From: Chelatococcus asaccharovorans
GTDB lineage: Bacteria > Pseudomonadota > Alphaproteobacteria > Rhizobiales > Beijerinckiaceae
Length of the DNA: 64,000 bases
Direction of reading: 5' to 3'
Assembly: GCF_003201475.1 (NCBI RefSeq)
Contig: NZ_QJJK01000009.1
Span: 1-64,000, forward strand
This document shows positions 54,547 through 63,944 of this stretch, piece by piece. The position numbers and the translations under genes are program-made. The notes beneath the pieces were generated by a model that searched no databases, had not been told where the DNA came from, and saw only the letters and a program-made list of their open reading frames with translations. Every line of letters starts with the position of its first letter. Within the stretch, counting starts at the first letter, position 1.

Positions 54547-56103
54547 TCAGGGCATCACGGCTTCGATCAGGAAAGGACCACGCTGCCTGAGCGCGCCGTC
54601 GAGGACCTTGGCGAGCTCGTCCGCGGTGGTGACGCGCGCGCCCTCGACACCCATGCCCCTGGCGAGGCTCACCCAATCGAGCGCCGGGTCGTCGAAGGCG
54701 AGCATGCGTTCGGCATTACGGCCGAATTCCTTGACCCCGACATTGCGCATCTCGCCTTGCAGGATGGCGTAGGCGCGGTTCGAAAAGATGATCGAGATGA
54801 CGTCGAGCCGCTCGCGCGCCTGCGTCCACAAGGCCTGCAGGGTGTACATGCCGCTGCCGTCGGCCTGCAGCCCGATGACCTTGCGGTCCGGGCAGGCGAC
54901 GGCCGCGCCTGTGGCCAGAGGCAGGCCGACGCCGATGGCGCCGCCGGTCAGTGCCAGCATGTCGTGGGGGGCGGCCAGATGCGCGTAGTTATGGAAGGTG
55001 CCCGACGTGACGGCCTCGTCGCAGAGGATGGCGTTCTCCGGAACACGCTGCATGACGACGCGTGCGATCGCGTCGGCCGTCAGCGGGCCGGATGGCACGG
55101 TGCCGGTGAGCGCATCGGCATCGGGGGCGGGGCGGAGCTGGACCTTGCGCAGGGCGCCGACCTCATCGGCGAGCCATTCCAGCGCGGCCGCAAGGTCCTG
55201 TCCCGGCTCGGCGAGCGTGATGAGCTCGCAGTCGTTGCGCACGACGCGGCCCGGCTTGCCGGGATAAGCGAAGAAGGCGACCGGCACCGTGGCGCCGACC
55301 ATGATCATCACATCGACGTCCCTGAGCGCCTCCACGGCGACATCGACCGCATAGGGCACCCGCGCGAAGGACGCGCGGCCGCGGCCACGCTCGGCACGCG
55401 CATTCGACGTCGATGACATCACGCGTGCGTTTGTCGTCTGGGCGATCGCATCGGCCACGCTGAGCGGCTCCGCCCGCAGCGCGTGATCGCCGAGGAGCAG
55501 GGCGGCGCGCTTGCCGGAGCGCAATGCAGTTGCCGCGGCCTGCACCGCCCGTGCGTCGATCGCAGGCAGCTTCGGGCGTTCGACGCGCCGGATGGTTCTG
55601 GGCGTCACCTCGCCCCAGGCCATATCGCCGGGCAGGATCAGCGTGGCCACGCCCGGCAGCGAGACGGCGGCGCGCCAGGCGGCGGCCGCATCCTCGTCGA
55701 TCGTCTCCGCGTTGATGATCCGGCGCACCCAGTTGGACATGGGTTTGGCCAGGCTCTCGATATCGCTGGTCAGCGGCGCGTCATGTTGCAGGTGATAGCT
55801 CGCATGGTCGCCGACGACATTGATCATCGGCGTCCGCGCCCGGCGCGCGTTGTGCATGTTGGCGAGGCTGTTGGCGAGGCCCGGCCCGGTATGCAGGAGC
55901 GTCGCCGCCGGCTTGTCCGCCATGCGCGCATATCCATCGGCCGCCGCCGTCACGACGCCTTCGAACAGGCCCAGCACACAGCGCATGCGCGGCTTGGCGT
56001 CGAGCGCCGCGACGAAATGCATCTCGGACGTGCCGGGATTGGCGAAGCAGACGTCGACGTCGTGGGCCAGCAGGGTATCGCAGAGAAGATCGGCACCGTT
56101 CAT
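54547..56103 (-). CDS. Thiamine-diphosphate enzyme, acetolactate synthase large-subunit-like
   Basis: The 518-residue ThDP enzyme has the catalytic Glu region GLFEGVVTAAADGYARM, the PYR/central/PP domain order and the cofactor motif QADGSGMYTLQ ending in SIIFSN. It lies in the benzoylformate-decarboxylase/acetolactate-synthase group, without an accompanying regulatory subunit gene. Its start overlaps the gabT stop (TGATG), so it works with the aminotransferase, perhaps on a 2-oxo acid or semialdehyde. The precise reaction is not assignable. Confidence 0.85.
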   Translation of the reverse strand: MNGADLLCDTLLAHDVDVCFANPGTSEMHFVAALDAKPRMRCVLGLFEGVVTAAADGYARMADKPAATLLHTGPGLANSLANMHNARRARTPMINVVGDHASYHLQHDAPLTSDIESLAKPMSNWVRRIINAETIDEDAAAAWRAAVSLPGVATLILPGDMAWGEVTPRTIRRVERPKLPAIDARAVQAAATALRSGKRAALLLGDHALRAEPLSVADAIAQTTNARVMSSTSNARAERGRGRASFARVPYAVDVAVEALRDVDVMIMVGATVPVAFFAYPGKPGRVVRNDCELITLAEPGQDLAAALEWLADEVGALRKVQLRPAPDADALTGTVPSGPLTADAIARVVMQRVPENAILCDEAVTSGTFHNYAHLAAPHDMLALTGGAIGVGLPLATGAAVACPDRKVIGLQADGSGMYTLQALWTQARERLDVISIIFSNRAYAILQGEMRNVGVKEFGRNAERMLAFDDPALDWVSLARGMGVEGARVTTADELAKVLDGALRQRGPFLIEAVMP

Positions 56104-57398
56104 CAGTTCTGGCTCTCGGTCACGAGTTCGGTGAGGGCTGCCTCCAGAATGGCGAGACCTTCCCTTACCTGTGCCACGGGCGTCGTGAGCGGTGCAAGCA
56201 AGCGCACGACATTGGCATCCGGCCCGCAGCTGAGGAGAATGAGGCCCTTGTCCTGCGCACGGGCGATCAGCGCGGACGTCAGCGCCGCGTCCGGGGCGCG
56301 GGTCGCGCGGTCCTTCACCAGCTCGAAGGCCGTCATGGCGCCGAGGCCGCGCACGTCGCCGATACAGGCGAATTCGTTGCGCTTGGCCATGGCGGTCAGG
56401 TGGTCGCGCATGATCTCGCCGATCTCGACCGCGCGGCCGGTGAGGTTTTCCGCCTCGACCACGTCGAGCACGGCATGGGCGGCGGCCACGCCGATCGGGC
56501 TGCCGCCATAGGTGCCGCCGAGGCCACCGGGCGCTGCCGCGTCCATGATCTCCGCGCGACCGGTGACCGCCGACAGCGGGAAGCCGCCGGCGAGCCCCTT
56601 GGCCATGGTCACGATGTCGGCGGCGACGCCGGCATGCTCCGCGGCGAAGAGCTTGCCCGTGCGGGCGATGCCGGTCTGGATCTCGTCGATGATCATCAGG
56701 ATGCCGTGCTCGTCGCAGACCTTGCGGACCTCGCGCAGGAAATCGAAGGGCGCGACATAGAAGCCGCCTTCGCCCTGCACAGGCTCGACGATGATCGCTG
56801 CCACGCGCGCGGGGTCGACATCCGTCAGGAAGAGGCTCTTCAGCCCGGCGATCGCCTCAGCCGTGTCGACGCCGTGGTAGGTCTTGGGGAAGGGCGCGTG
56901 GAAGACGTCGGCCGGGAAGGGGCCGAAGCCCTTCTTATAGGGCACGACCTTGCCGGTCAGCGCCATGCCGAGCAGGGTACGGCCATGGAAGGCGCCGCCA
57001 AAGGCGATGACGGCCGGGCGACCGGTGGCGTTGCGGGCGATCTTGACGGCGTTCTCGACGGCCTCGGCGCCGGTCGTGACGAGCATGGTCTTCTTGGCGA
57101 AATCACCCGGCGTCAGCGCGTTGAGGCGCTCGGCGAGGCTGACGTAGCTCTCATAGGGCGCCACATGGAAGCAGGTGTGGGTGAAGCTCTGCACCTGCTC
57201 GGTGACGGCGGCAATGACCTTGGGATGGCAGTGGCCGGTGTTGACCACGGCGATGCCGGCGGCGAAGTCGATGTAGCGCTTGCCGTCGACATCCCAGAGT
57301 TCAGCATTCTGAGCGCGCGCCACATAGATCGACTTGGTGGCCACGCCGCGCGCTACGGCGCTCTTCTGCCGGTCCGCCAACTGCGCTGTTGCATTCAT
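56103..57398 (-). CDS. gabT: 4-aminobutyrate aminotransferase (class III)
   Basis: The PLP enzyme (431 residues) transfers the amino group of GABA or a related omega-amino acid to 2-oxoglutarate. Key features are TTGAEAVENAVKIAR, FHGRTLLGMALTGK, the PLP-pyridine Asp in IIDEIQTG (D238) and the Schiff-base lysine in TMAKGLAGGFP (K267). ATGs at 57404 and 57398 both follow GGGAG; the second has better spacing. It is divergent from an XRE-cupin regulator, typical of GABA/putrescine catabolism. Confidence 0.92.
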   Translation of the reverse strand: MNATAQLADRQKSAVARGVATKSIYVARAQNAELWDVDGKRYIDFAAGIAVVNTGHCHPKVIAAVTEQVQSFTHTCFHVAPYESYVSLAERLNALTPGDFAKKTMLVTTGAEAVENAVKIARNATGRPAVIAFGGAFHGRTLLGMALTGKVVPYKKGFGPFPADVFHAPFPKTYHGVDTAEAIAGLKSLFLTDVDPARVAAIIVEPVQGEGGFYVAPFDFLREVRKVCDEHGILMIIDEIQTGIARTGKLFAAEHAGVAADIVTMAKGLAGGFPLSAVTGRAEIMDAAAPGGLGGTYGGSPIGVAAAHAVLDVVEAENLTGRAVEIGEIMRDHLTAMAKRNEFACIGDVRGLGAMTAFELVKDRATRAPDAALTSALIARAQDKGLILLSCGPDANVVRLLAPLTTPVAQVREGLAILEAALTELVTESQN

Positions 57399-57484
57399 CG
57401 CCATCGTCTCCCAGAAAAAATGCCACCCGCGTCCTGCGCGAAAGTCGGCCAAACGATCCCGGCTGGACGATAGTCTTGCGCAGA

Positions 57485-57507
57485 ATTTTAAGCAATATGG
57501 ATAAAAT
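57485..57507. promoter_or_regulatory. Candidate operator between gabT and the XRE-cupin regulator
   Basis: ATTTTA (57485-57490) and TAAAAT (57502-57507) form an inverted repeat with an 11-bp spacer in the 136-bp divergent promoter region, 28 bp before the regulator start. Binding by the adjacent regulator is inferred. Confidence 0.45.
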
Positions 57508-57534
57508 AGTCCGCAACTGGTCGGAGCTGGATGG

Positions 57535-58110
57535 ATGGAATTCGACGTCGGCGCGCGGCTGCGCGAATTGAGGATGGCCGCAGGTATGTCGCAACGCGAT
57601 CTGGCCGACCGCGCAGGGGTGACGCATGGGCTGATCTCGATGATCGAGCGCAACCGCAACAGCCCGTCGGTCGCCTCGCTGCGCAAGATCCTGGGGGGCA
57701 TTCCGACGACCATGTCCGAATTCTTCGACGAGGAGCAGGCCGGGCGTGATCGGATTTTCTTTGCGGCGGGCGAGCTCACGGATCTGACCTCACGGATCGT
57801 CCCGCGCGGGCGCGGCGCGGCCGGACGCATGGCTTTCCGGCAGGTGGGCGATGCCCGCGCGCATGACCTGCAGATCCTGCACGAGCGCTATGAAGCCGGC
57901 GCCGACACCGGCCCGACCATGCTCGAGCATGCCTCGCACGAGGGCGGCGTCGTCATCTCCGGCGAGATCGAAGTAACAGTCGGTGACCAGGTCAGGCGGC
58001 TCAAGGCGGGTGAGGCCTATCTGTTCGACAGCCGCATCCCGCATCGCTTCCGCAATGTCGGCCAGGAGCCCTGCGAAGTCGTGAGCGCGTGCACCCCGCC
58101 GTACCTCTGA
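57535..58110 (+). CDS. XRE-family regulator with C-terminal cupin (PuuR-like)
   Basis: The 191-residue protein has an N-terminal helix-turn-helix (LRELRMAAGMSQRDLADRAG, HGLISMIERNRNSPSVASLR) and a C-terminal cupin (EGGVVISGEIEVTVGDQVRRL, SRIPHRFRNVG) that probably binds the effector. This is the PuuR layout known from putrescine utilisation. It is divergent from gabT, so control of gabT and the ThDP gene by an amine-derived ligand is likely. Confidence 0.9.
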   Translation: MEFDVGARLRELRMAAGMSQRDLADRAGVTHGLISMIERNRNSPSVASLRKILGGIPTTMSEFFDEEQAGRDRIFFAAGELTDLTSRIVPRGRGAAGRMAFRQVGDARAHDLQILHERYEAGADTGPTMLEHASHEGGVVISGEIEVTVGDQVRRLKAGEAYLFDSRIPHRFRNVGQEPCEVVSACTPPYL

Positions 58111-58290
58111 GGCGGGCTGCGCCGGCTGGCGGGCGTGGTCAAAATATTGAGCGGGTTGACCGCAGGGGGGGCGGCGGGCCGTGCCGCGTTGACGCAAAAA
58201 GGCTTGCCCTCGCATCCCTCTTGCGATCCTTTTTCGGCGAAATCCTTGGCGACGCAGAAGTAGCGCCGGATAGCGGCAGTGGAGGACAGG

Positions 58291-59529
58291 GTGGACGACA
58301 AGGCGATCTTGCGGGTGTTGTTCGATGCTGCGCTTGCGGCGGCTTACCCCGATGGACAATTCGCCGGTCGGCTTCCCGAGCCTCCCAAGGGGCGCACCAT
58401 CGTCATCGGCGCCGGCAAGGGCGCTGCGCGGATGGCGGCCGCCTTTGAGGCGGAATGGCCGGGCCCCTGCGAGGGGCTGGTCGTTACGCGCTATGGGCAT
58501 GGCATGGCGACGCGATCGATCGAGGTGGTCGAGGCGGCCCATCCGGTGCCGGATGCGGCGGGGATGGCAGCCGCAGCCCGGATCCTGGCGCTTGCCCAAT
58601 CGGCCGGCCCGGACGATCTCGTGGTCTGCCTGATGTCAGGCGGCGCATCGGCGCTGCTGACCCTGCCGGCCGAGGGGATAACGCTTGCCGACAAACAGGC
58701 CATCAACAAGGCGCTGTTGAAATCCGGCGCGCCGATCGGCGCCATGAACCAAGTGCGCAAGGCACTCTCCGCCATCAAGGGCGGGCGCTTGGCGGCGGCC
58801 GCCGCGCCGGCGCGCCTCGTGACCTATCTCATCTCCGACGTGCCGGGCGACGAACCCCGCAGCATCGGCTCCGGCCCGACGGTGCCGGAGGCCTCCGATG
58901 CGGAGGCTGCGCTCGCCATCCTGAAGCGCTACGCGATCGCGGTGCCCGCAGCCGTCGAGGCGGCCATCCGCGCCAATGTGATCAAGGACGTGCCGACGCC
59001 GGCGCCGATGCATATGCTGGCGACGCCTTATAGGGCACTGGAGGCCGCGGCAGCGAAGGCGAGAGAATTTGGTTTGACGCCGCTTATCCTGGGGGATGCG
59101 CTGGAGGGAGAGGCGCGCGAGGTGGCGATGGTGCTCGCCGGCATCGCCCGCTCGGTCGCCGAACATGACGAGCCGGCGAAGCGCCCCTGCGTCCTGCTCT
59201 CGGGGGGAGAAACGACGGTGACCGTGCGCGGCAAGGGGCGCGGCGGACGGAATGCCGAGTTCCTGCTCGCCTTCGCGCTGGCCTCCCAGGCGGTGCCGGG
59301 TGTCTCCGCGATTGCCTGCGACACGGATGGTATCGACGGCTCGGAGGACAATGCCGGCGCCATCGTCGACGCCGATCTGATCGCAGAGGCTGAGGCGCAG
59401 GGCATCGACCTCGCGGCGCATCTCGCCAACAACGATGCCTATTCCGCCTTCGCGGCCCTCGACAGGCTCGTCGTGACCGGGCCGACCCTGACGAATGTCA
59501 ACGATTTCCGCGCCATCCTGGTGCGTTGA
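58291..59529 (+). CDS. ttuD: Glycerate 2-kinase (MOFRL/GckA family)
   Basis: The 412-residue kinase converts D-glycerate to 2-phosphoglycerate using ATP. It has VIGAGKGAARMAAAFE, LMSGGASALLTLPAEG, and a C-terminal MOFRL domain with LLSGGETTVTVRGKGRGGRN and ACDTDGIDGSEDNAGA. GGAGGACAG precedes the GTG at 58291; an in-frame GTG at 58279 is an alternative. The preceding 180-bp gap has a GGTCAA/TTGACC inverted repeat at 58137-58161. Confidence 0.92.
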   Translation: MDDKAILRVLFDAALAAAYPDGQFAGRLPEPPKGRTIVIGAGKGAARMAAAFEAEWPGPCEGLVVTRYGHGMATRSIEVVEAAHPVPDAAGMAAAARILALAQSAGPDDLVVCLMSGGASALLTLPAEGITLADKQAINKALLKSGAPIGAMNQVRKALSAIKGGRLAAAAAPARLVTYLISDVPGDEPRSIGSGPTVPEASDAEAALAILKRYAIAVPAAVEAAIRANVIKDVPTPAPMHMLATPYRALEAAAAKAREFGLTPLILGDALEGEAREVAMVLAGIARSVAEHDEPAKRPCVLLSGGETTVTVRGKGRGGRNAEFLLAFALASQAVPGVSAIACDTDGIDGSEDNAGAIVDADLIAEAEAQGIDLAAHLANNDAYSAFAALDRLVVTGPTLTNVNDFRAILVR

Positions 59530-59635
59530 GCCGGGTATCAACAGGAACTCGCGAGAAGCGATCGACGATTGATCGATTGCGCACCGGGCGGCGCGATGAC
59601 ATAAGCGAAGCTGCGGAGCGTAAGCAGGTTCACCG

Positions 59636-60616
59636 ATGATCGATTGGTTGATGAAGAGGCCGGCATCGTCGGTGCTCGGCGGCTGTCTCGTCTTGTTCCT
59701 GCTCTATGAGCTGTCGGTCGTCTTCTTCGCCTATACTGGCGATGCCTATGTCACGAGCGACACCGTGACCCTGGCGGCGGAAATCGAGGGGCCGATCGCC
59801 ACGCTCGACGTTCGGGACAACCAGGTGGTCGCCAAGGGCGCCCCGTTGTTCACGATCGATCCGACGCCGTACCGGCTCGCGGTGGACGAAAGCGCGGCCG
59901 CACTGGCCAATGCCGAGGCGACGCTTGCCCTCTCGCGGGACCGCCTGACGGCATCCCAGGCGGACCTCGCCTCGGCCCAGGCGAGCGAGACGGCGGCGCG
60001 CGAGACCTATAATCGGGTCAGCAGCCTTGCGCGTTCCGACTTTGCCTCCGGTCAGGCCATCGATGACACGACGCGCGATCTTGCGACCGCGGCGGCGCGC
60101 GCGGCGGCCGCCGCTGCCGACGTGGACGTGGCCCGGCAGACGATCGCCGTGAATGCGGCGAGCGTCCAGCAGGCGCAGGCGACCCTCAATCGCGCCCGCT
60201 ACGAGCTCGGCAAGACGGCCGTGGTCGCGCCGGATGCCGGCCGCGTCGCACCCTTCACGGCGCGGGTCGGCGATTATCTCCAGGTCGGCAACCAGGTGCT
60301 CACCCTGGTCACCGACAACAGGCGCAGGGTCGTGGCGAACCTGTCGGAGCGGCATCTGGCGCGGCTGCGGCCCGGCCAGCGGGTGTGGCTGACGCTCGGC
60401 TCCCAGCCCTGGGTCGTCCACGCCGGCCGCGTGACGAGTATCGCGCCCGGCGTGGCGCGCTCGCCGACGGCGCCCCTTACCCTGCCTTATGTCGATCCGA
60501 CGACCGACTGGGTGCGCCTGCCCCGTCGCTTTCCTGTCGACATCGCGCTCGACACATGGCCCGCGGATCTCGGCTTCTATCTCGGGGCCGACGCGCGCGT
60601 TCTCGTCGTCTTCTGA
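59636..60616 (+). CDS. HlyD/EmrA-type periplasmic adaptor (AaeA-like)
   Basis: The 326-residue membrane-fusion protein has one N-terminal membrane segment (LGGCLVLFLLYELSVVFF), a lipoyl half (AEIEGPIATLDVRDNQVV), a long Ala-rich coiled coil of about residues 85-195, and the second half KTAVVAPDAGRVAPFTARVG. It precedes a FUSC-type inner-membrane protein gene by 13 bp, matching the AaeAB aromatic-acid efflux arrangement. Confidence 0.88.
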   Translation: MIDWLMKRPASSVLGGCLVLFLLYELSVVFFAYTGDAYVTSDTVTLAAEIEGPIATLDVRDNQVVAKGAPLFTIDPTPYRLAVDESAAALANAEATLALSRDRLTASQADLASAQASETAARETYNRVSSLARSDFASGQAIDDTTRDLATAAARAAAAAADVDVARQTIAVNAASVQQAQATLNRARYELGKTAVVAPDAGRVAPFTARVGDYLQVGNQVLTLVTDNRRRVVANLSERHLARLRPGQRVWLTLGSQPWVVHAGRVTSIAPGVARSPTAPLTLPYVDPTTDWVRLPRRFPVDIALDTWPADLGFYLGADARVLVVF

Positions 60617-60629
60617 GGAAGCGGGGCGG

Positions 60630-61610
60630 ATGGACGCGATCACCCGCCAAAGCCTCGTGACCGCCGCGGCCTGCCTGATCGCGACCCTTGCCGCCATCGC
60701 AGCCGGCCTGGAACAGCCCTTCTGGGCGACCATCACGGCCTTCATCGTTTCCAACATCGACACATCGGCCCTGGTGACGAAGGCCGTGCTCAGGCTTGTC
60801 GGAACCGCCATCGGCTGCGTCATCGGCTATTTCGCCGCCGTCGCGATGGAGGGACTGCCCTTCGCGCAGGCGGCTGTGTTGTTCCTTGCGTCTTCGATCG
60901 GCACCTATGGCCGCTTCCGCAGCCGTTTCAGCTATGCCTGGATACTCGGCGCGGCGAGCGTGATGCTGCTCGTCACTAGCAGCATGAGCGATCCGACCGA
61001 CCTCTATGTCTTTGCCTGGACACGCTTCTACGAAATTTCCATCGGCGTTGCGGTCGCGACCGTGCTGGCCTGGGGCTTTTCGGCCAGCGGCCCCATCAGC
61101 CTGCAGCCGGCGCCGGTGGCCGTCGCCCGTGAGGCCGCACTGGAACAGGCCGTGTCCGCCGGCATCGCGGCGGTCGTCATTGCCCTTCTTTGGAACTGGT
61201 TCGATCTGCCGAGCCTGCCGCAGGTCATCGTGACGAGCCTCGTGGTGGTGAGCCAGGATCTGGGGGCCTCGCGCCTGCGCGGCACGCAGCGCATGATGGG
61301 CTGCATTCTCGGCGGCTGCCTCGGCCTCATCGTCATCCTGATCGATGCGACAGATTTCCTGTGGTGGGCGGCCGCGCTCGTCTCAGGCATCTTCCTGGCG
61401 TCGCGCCTGCATCTCAGCCCGCACAGGCACGCCTATGTCGGCACGCAGATCGGCATCGCCTTCATGATTACGCTGGTGACGGGTGCAGGCCCGCCCGACA
61501 GCATCCTGGCACCGGTCAATCGGCTCTCCGGGATGGTCGCCGGTGTGGCCGTCATGCTGACCGTGATGTGGATGATGCGCGGCAAGCTGCAGGGTGAGGC
61601 ACCCGCCTGA
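60630..61610 (+). CDS. FUSC-family inner-membrane efflux protein (AaeB-like, short)
   Basis: The 326-residue protein contains two blocks of five to six membrane segments each, with the FUSC-type AGLEQPFWATITAFIVSNID and GTQRMMGCILGGCLGLIVIL. AaeB itself is about twice as long; this compact form lacks the large cytoplasmic domains. Together with the adaptor it probably exports aromatic carboxylic acids. An outer-membrane channel gene is not adjacent. Confidence 0.83.
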   Translation: MDAITRQSLVTAAACLIATLAAIAAGLEQPFWATITAFIVSNIDTSALVTKAVLRLVGTAIGCVIGYFAAVAMEGLPFAQAAVLFLASSIGTYGRFRSRFSYAWILGAASVMLLVTSSMSDPTDLYVFAWTRFYEISIGVAVATVLAWGFSASGPISLQPAPVAVAREAALEQAVSAGIAAVVIALLWNWFDLPSLPQVIVTSLVVVSQDLGASRLRGTQRMMGCILGGCLGLIVILIDATDFLWWAAALVSGIFLASRLHLSPHRHAYVGTQIGIAFMITLVTGAGPPDSILAPVNRLSGMVAGVAVMLTVMWMMRGKLQGEAPA

Positions 61611-61731
61611 CCTCCTATGCGCAATTTGCATAACACTTCGGCGCGTGTTCCGTCACAATTACCATACAAGGATCTATAGCCTGTTCACGCGCAGCGTCGC
61701 CGCGGGTTATGGGCACTATCGGGGAAACGCC

Positions 61732-62676
61732 ATGGAATTTCGCAATCTCGGCCGTTCGGGCCTGCGTGTCTCAGTCGTCGGTCTTGGCTGCAACAATTTC
61801 GGCGGCCGGCTCGATGTGGAGGCGACGCGCAGCGTCGTCCACAAGGCGATCGACGCGGGCATCACCCTGTTCGACACGGCTGACATCTACGGCAACCGGG
61901 GCGGGTCCGAGAGCCAGCTCGGCGAAGTCCTCGGTCCGCGCCGCAAGGACATCGTGCTCGCCACGAAATTCGGCATGGCGATGGATGACGTCGACGTCCT
62001 CAAGGGCGGCTCGCGCCGCTACATCATGGCTGCCGTCGAGGCGAGCCTGAAGCGCCTGAAGACGGACTGGATCGACCTCTACCAGCTGCACCGCCCCGAT
62101 CCGCTGACGCCGATCGAGGAGACGCTGCGCGCCCTCGACGATCTCATCCGTGCCGGCAAGGTGCGCTATATCGGCTGCTCCAACCTGCCGGGCTGGCAGG
62201 TGGTCGAGGCGCATTTCACGGCGCGCGAGCTCGGTATCAACGGCTTCGCCTCCGTCCAGGACGAATACAGCCTCGTCGAGCGCGGCATCGAGCGGGAGCT
62301 TGTTCCGGCCGCGTCCCGCTATGGCTTCGGGCTGCTGCCGTTCTTTCCGCTGGCGAGCGGCCTTCTCACCGGCAAGTACAAGCGTGGCGAGGCCGCGCCC
62401 GCCGGCACCCGCTTCGCCGAGCAGCGCTATGCCGATCGCTACTTCAACGACCGCAACTGGGACATCGTCGAGGGCTTGCGCGGCTTCGCCGAGGCGCGCG
62501 GCCACAGCCTGCTCGAACTCGCCTTCAGCTGGCTGGCCGCGCGGCCGCTCGTCGCGAGCGTGATCGCCGGCGCCACCAAGCCGGAGCAGGTGGAGGCCAA
62601 TATCAAGGCGGCATCCTGGCAGCTGACGGCCGAGGATCTCGCTGAGATCGATCGCATCACCGGCGTACCAGCCTGA
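61732..62676 (+). CDS. Aldo/keto reductase
   Basis: The 314-residue NADPH-dependent TIM-barrel reductase has the catalytic tetrad Asp-Tyr-Lys-His in LFDTADIYGNRGG, VLATKFGMA and DLYQLHRPDPL, and a cofactor segment VASVIAGATKPEQVEAN. GGGGAAA precedes the ATG. It is 20 bp upstream of an MFS gene and may be cotranscribed with it. The substrate is unknown; this branch reduces aldehydes and ketones. Confidence 0.9.
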   Translation: MEFRNLGRSGLRVSVVGLGCNNFGGRLDVEATRSVVHKAIDAGITLFDTADIYGNRGGSESQLGEVLGPRRKDIVLATKFGMAMDDVDVLKGGSRRYIMAAVEASLKRLKTDWIDLYQLHRPDPLTPIEETLRALDDLIRAGKVRYIGCSNLPGWQVVEAHFTARELGINGFASVQDEYSLVERGIERELVPAASRYGFGLLPFFPLASGLLTGKYKRGEAAPAGTRFAEQRYADRYFNDRNWDIVEGLRGFAEARGHSLLELAFSWLAARPLVASVIAGATKPEQVEANIKAASWQLTAEDLAEIDRITGVPA

Positions 62677-62696
62677 GCGGGAGCCGAACGCCGTCC

Positions 62697-63911
62697 ATGT
62701 CCTCGTCCAGTTGGAGCATTTTGCGGGAGAGGGATTTTTCGCTCTTTCTCACCGGCCGGTTCTGTGCCTCGGTCGCCCAGCAGATCACCGATATCGCGGT
62801 CGGCTGGCTGGTCTATGACCTGACGGGGAGTGCGCTGGCGCTCGGGCTCGTGGGCCTGGCCGCCTTCCTCCCGGTCATCAGCCTCGTCCTGGTCACCGGT
62901 CATGTGGCGGATCGGGTCGACCGGCGCCTCATCATGATGGGGTGCTTCACGCTCAATACCCTGATCTGCATAGGGCTTGCACTCTTCGCCATCTGGCACC
63001 CGCCCGACGTGTGGCCGCTCTACGCGCTCGTCGTGCTGATGGGCGTGGCGCGTGCCTTCTACCAGCCGGCGAGCCAGGCCTTCGTGCCGAACCTGGTACC
63101 GCGCTCGCTGTTCGGCCAGGCGATCGCCTGGAGTTCCTCGGTCACACAGGTCGCCGTCATCGCCGGGCCGGCGATCGGCGGCCTTCTGTATATCGCGGGC
63201 GCCTATGTCGCCTTCGGGGGCGCGGCCTTGCTGTTCCTGGTGGCCGCAGTCGCGGTCACGCTGATCCGCCTGCGGGCGGAGAAGGTTCCCCGGCCGAAGA
63301 TCGACTGGCCGACGCTGATCGCCGGGCTCACCTTCATTCGCGGCAAGCCGGTGCTGTTCGGCGCCATCTCCCTCGACCTGTTCGGCGTGCTGCTCGGCGG
63401 GGCGACCGCGCTTCTGCCCATCTATGCCAGCGATATCCTGCATATCGGGCCGGCTGGCCTCGGGCTCCTGCGCAGCGCGCCGGCTGTGGGCGCCGCAATG
63501 ATGGGGCTCTATCTCGCGCAGCACCCCATCGCGCGCCATGCGGGCAAGCGCATGTTCGGGGCCGTCATCCTGTTCGGGCTTGCGACCATCGTCTTCGGCC
63601 TGTCGACCAACTTTTTCCTGTCGCTGGCAGCGCTGGTCGTCCTCGGCGTGGCGGACATGGTCAGCGTGTTCGTCCGCCAGACGCTCGTCCAGGCCGAGAC
63701 GCCCGATACCATGCGCGGCCGGGTCGCGGCGGTGAACACGGTCTTCATCGGCGCCTCCAACCAGCTCGGCGAGTTCGAGTCCGGGACGCTGGCGGCCTTC
63801 ATCGGCGCCGCGCCGGCGGTCGCGCTGGGCGGGGTCGGCACCATCGCCATCGCATTGCTGTGGACGCGGCTGTTTCCGGCGCTCCTCCACCGCGACAAGC
63901 TCGTCGAGTAA
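62697..63911 (+). CDS. MFS transporter, EntS-like (MFS_3)
   Basis: The 404-residue protein has 10-12 membrane segments and the EntS-type start RERDFSLFLTGRFCASVAQQ with VGWLVYDLTGSALALG, motif A-like GHVADRVDRRLIMM and the late PDTMRGRVAAVNTVFIGASN. Relatives export siderophores or other small molecules. It follows the aldo/keto reductase gene. Confidence 0.88.
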   Translation: MSSSSWSILRERDFSLFLTGRFCASVAQQITDIAVGWLVYDLTGSALALGLVGLAAFLPVISLVLVTGHVADRVDRRLIMMGCFTLNTLICIGLALFAIWHPPDVWPLYALVVLMGVARAFYQPASQAFVPNLVPRSLFGQAIAWSSSVTQVAVIAGPAIGGLLYIAGAYVAFGGAALLFLVAAVAVTLIRLRAEKVPRPKIDWPTLIAGLTFIRGKPVLFGAISLDLFGVLLGGATALLPIYASDILHIGPAGLGLLRSAPAVGAAMMGLYLAQHPIARHAGKRMFGAVILFGLATIVFGLSTNFFLSLAALVVLGVADMVSVFVRQTLVQAETPDTMRGRVAAVNTVFIGASNQLGEFESGTLAAFIGAAPAVALGGVGTIAIALLWTRLFPALLHRDKLVE

Positions 63912-63944
63912 GCTTCGCGCGTTGACTTTTGGGCGGGGACGGCG

